A stretch of DNA of 33,473 bases from Bryobacteraceae bacterium (lineage in GTDB: Bacteria; Acidobacteriota; Terriglobia; Bryobacterales; Bryobacteraceae). Every line of letters begins with the position of its first letter. Position 1 is the stretch's first letter. The stretch spans positions 1 through 33,473 of the forward strand of contig JAICXK010000025.1 in assembly GCA_025980435.1 (NCBI GenBank). Reading direction: 5' to 3'. A model generated the notes under the pieces. The model saw nothing but the letters and a program-made list of their open reading frames with translations, made no database searches and was not told the DNA's origin. This document shows, in pieces, positions 31,692 through 33,473 of this stretch. A program made the position numbers and the translations under genes.

Positions 31692-33473
31692 TCACTCGCG
31701 CGGCGAAATCCGGTGCAAAAACGGGCCAATCGCGTTTGACATTTGATAGTTATTCCGCCGGTCTTCATTAATGGCCCAGAACATAGCTCCCAGGAACTTG
31801 GGATATCCGGAGGAACGGCGCAGTCTATACTCGGCTGCGGCGTACGGCCTGGCTTCGATGAGATAGCGCAGGGCGTTTTCAATCGCCGGTATTTCGGTGT
31901 AGTTGCGCGCCGAAGTTGGGGTGGCGGGGAGTCCGATGGCTACTTTTTCGGCTGGAAGCGGCGGAAATAGATTCTTTAAATCGCCGCCTACCGGGAAACC
32001 GTGTACCAACATTTCGGACATCGCGACGTGATAATCGGCGTTTCCGGGGAAATAGTAGTTTCCATCCAAGCCTTCGAGCGGAGGCGTGTTGTAGTCCTGG
32101 GCATCCACAAAGGACAGGATGTCCCGAGTCCCGTAGATCACGGGCAGGAAGGACCCGAACTGGCCGCCGTATGCCTGCATGCCTGCCTGCGCCTGCGCTG
32201 CTTCCGGCACTTCAGCCAGCATAAACTTCGAGCCGAAGTGATCGCGGATCTGATGGATTGCGGCAATCAGGTTCACGATGGACGGCGTCGTGGGATGACG
32301 AAAGTCCGTGTCATCGGGGTCGATCAGGATCGAGGGCGTTTCGATGTCGAGATCGATGCCATCGAAGCCGTATTTTTCCACAATTGAAGTCACCGAGATG
32401 ACGAAGTTATGAACATCTTCGGGTGTGTTGAGCGTGACAACCTGACCACCGCCTCCTAATGAGATCAAGACTTTCCTGCCGTGATGCTGCAGATAAGCGA
32501 CATCGGACTTGAATGAATCTTCGCCAAGACCGGCGGGCGGCTCGAAGCGAAGCAGGCTGGTGGAGCCTTTCACCGGCGCGGCGAAAGTGGCGATGACGAT
32601 GTCCCACTGCGGAGACGTGTCCCTCAACGGAATTGGCGCTCTGACCGAGGCATAGCCTTCCCAGTACCCGATCAGCGCATGTCCATTTGGAGGACTCGTC
32701 CGCGGCAGCGGCGAAGCGGTCGGCTGTACATTGCGGTTTCGCGCGCCCGAACACGGCTGCGCATGTTCCGGCAATGCTTTCGTATCGGGGAAACTGTACG
32801 CGCCCTGGAAGGTTTCGGTCGCCGCGCTTTGCGCGAACCAGGGAAGCAGCGCCATGTTTTGCAAGTGATAGACTCTGCCCCGTGCGGTGATTTCCGTTGC
32901 ATTCGACGCGAGCGAATCGTTCGCCGGCTGTTCCAGGAGGTAGGCACTGCTTCCTCCTCTGCCTCCGCAACTCACGTTCGATGGCGGTTTCAGCCAACCG
33001 GGAAACGCATTTGGCCGGTATCCATGCAGAGGATCGTTCATCCACTCGGCCACTTGCTGGCTGATGCCTTGTATATCCAGGTAGCGCGGATACACGCCTC
33101 TATCGAAAGACGAACCGATCACAAAAGATTGTGCGGGAGCCCCCGAAGCATCGAGCTGAACGCCGTGTGAACCGACCGAGCAGCATACGGTAGCGTCGCC
33201 AAGAGCGTAAAAAGCTACATTTTTGGCCAGCGCGATGACAAGTTGGTCCGGTCCGATGCCGCTGCTCGCCAGATGCTGAAAAAGCTGTTTCTGAACGAAA
33301 TCGAGATCTGCCACCGCCAGGGAAGCTCCAGTCCGGCGGGAATGCAACACATACCCGTTGGCTGCGGGGACGTCAATTTGAACGGGCGCGATCAATCGAG
33401 GAGGCCCAAGCAAGGTGTGCCACTCTCCCTGTGCTCTCTTGTAGAATTGAGCGCGCTGCACGGCATCGCCGTA
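31692..33473 (-). CDS. GH18-like (chitinase-type) protein with N-terminal unknown domain, 5' end outside window
   Basis: The frame is open to the window edge (YGDAVQRAQFYKRAQGEW...). The track's start at 33461 is an internal GTG, so the true N-terminus, with any signal peptide, is beyond the window. Residues about 255-585 are a GH18 (beta/alpha)8 domain: HALIGYWEGYASV, WDIVIATFAAP, KVLISLGGGGQV and the catalytic FDGIDLDIETP (DxxDxDxE), ending GAMFWAINEDRRNN. Before it, residues 1-200 form a region with ASGAPAQSFVIGSSFDRGVYPRYLDIQGISQQVAEWMNDPLHG that I do not recognise. It probably hydrolyses beta-1,4-linked GlcNAc polymers or binds them outside the cell. It converges on def. Confidence 0.9.
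   Translation of the reverse strand, partial: YGDAVQRAQFYKRAQGEWHTLLGPPRLIAPVQIDVPAANGYVLHSRRTGASLAVADLDFVQKQLFQHLASSGIGPDQLVIALAKNVAFYALGDATVCCSVGSHGVQLDASGAPAQSFVIGSSFDRGVYPRYLDIQGISQQVAEWMNDPLHGYRPNAFPGWLKPPSNVSCGGRGGSSAYLLEQPANDSLASNATEITARGRVYHLQNMALLPWFAQSAATETFQGAYSFPDTKALPEHAQPCSGARNRNVQPTASPLPRTSPPNGHALIGYWEGYASVRAPIPLRDTSPQWDIVIATFAAPVKGSTSLLRFEPPAGLGEDSFKSDVAYLQHHGRKVLISLGGGGQVVTLNTPEDVHNFVISVTSIVEKYGFDGIDLDIETPSILIDPDDTDFRHPTTPSIVNLIAAIHQIRDHFGSKFMLAEVPEAAQAQAGMQAYGGQFGSFLPVIYGTRDILSFVDAQDYNTPPLEGLDGNYYFPGNADYHVAMSEMLVHGFPVGGDLKNLFPPLPAEKVAIGLPATPTSARNYTEIPAIENALRYLIEARPYAAAEYRLRRSSGYPKFLGAMFWAINEDRRNNYQMSNAIGPFLHRISPRE

Overview
The window looks like a chromosomal segment of an Acidobacteriota bacterium, probably of the Solibacteres/Bryobacterales kind. 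This is inferred from high GC, dense short operons, many TA pairs, weak Shine-Dalgarno sites, exosortase/EpsI genes, a Tat-exported sulfatase, a sialate O-acetylesterase and a GH18-like secreted protein. It has not been proven by any search.

Layout. 1-461: tail of a MazE/RHH-type antitoxin plus a MazF/PemK toxin. 530-2242: proS. 2347-7558: a type III-A-like effector operon, cas10-csm2-csm3-csm4-csm5. It has no csm6, cas6, adaptation genes or CRISPR array in the window. Cas10 lacks the HD nuclease and the zinc-ribbon cysteines and has GGDG in place of GGDD. Csm2 carries an Arg/Gly-rich N-terminal extension and Csm4 an acidic C-terminal tail, while the Csm3 slicer aspartate is kept. 7608-10959: exosortase group (XrtA-type AAA ATPase, exosortase, EpsI) with a good sigma-54 promoter match in front, followed by a GNAT acetyltransferase. 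10981-15486 (minus): zincin-like peptidase, ATP-grasp ligase, Tat sulfatase and its formylglycine-generating enzyme. 15575-18783 (minus): sialate O-acetylesterase, small lipoprotein and an atypical NRAMP-like transporter, tightly coupled.

18866-19872: an Xre/MbcA-type antitoxin and RES toxin pair with a perfect palindrome just upstream. 19897-20311: decayed remnant of a GH13 alpha-amylase. 20312-20770: non-coding stretch with hairpins. 20771-23539: a cysteine synthase, JAMM protease and MoaD-MoeB-rhodanese fusion, all overlapping; this looks like a protein-thiocarboxylate cysteine route. 23541-24071 (minus): DinB protein. 24195-26144: S9 peptidase with signal peptide. 26156-29008 (minus): VapBC, thiD, a Lys-rich repeat protein and an NAD-dependent epimerase. 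29209-31668: a glycosyltransferase-like protein of unknown role flanked by a near-identical promoter-bearing repeat, a LytTR response regulator with an apparently leaderless start, and peptide deformylase. 31692-33473 (minus): a GH18-like protein whose N-terminus lies outside the window.

The most unusual items are the stripped-down Csm complex, the internal Gly-Gly carrier fusion next to a JAMM protease, and the duplicated promoter around the glycosyltransferase-like gene. All calls are made by eye from the sequence; no database search was run.
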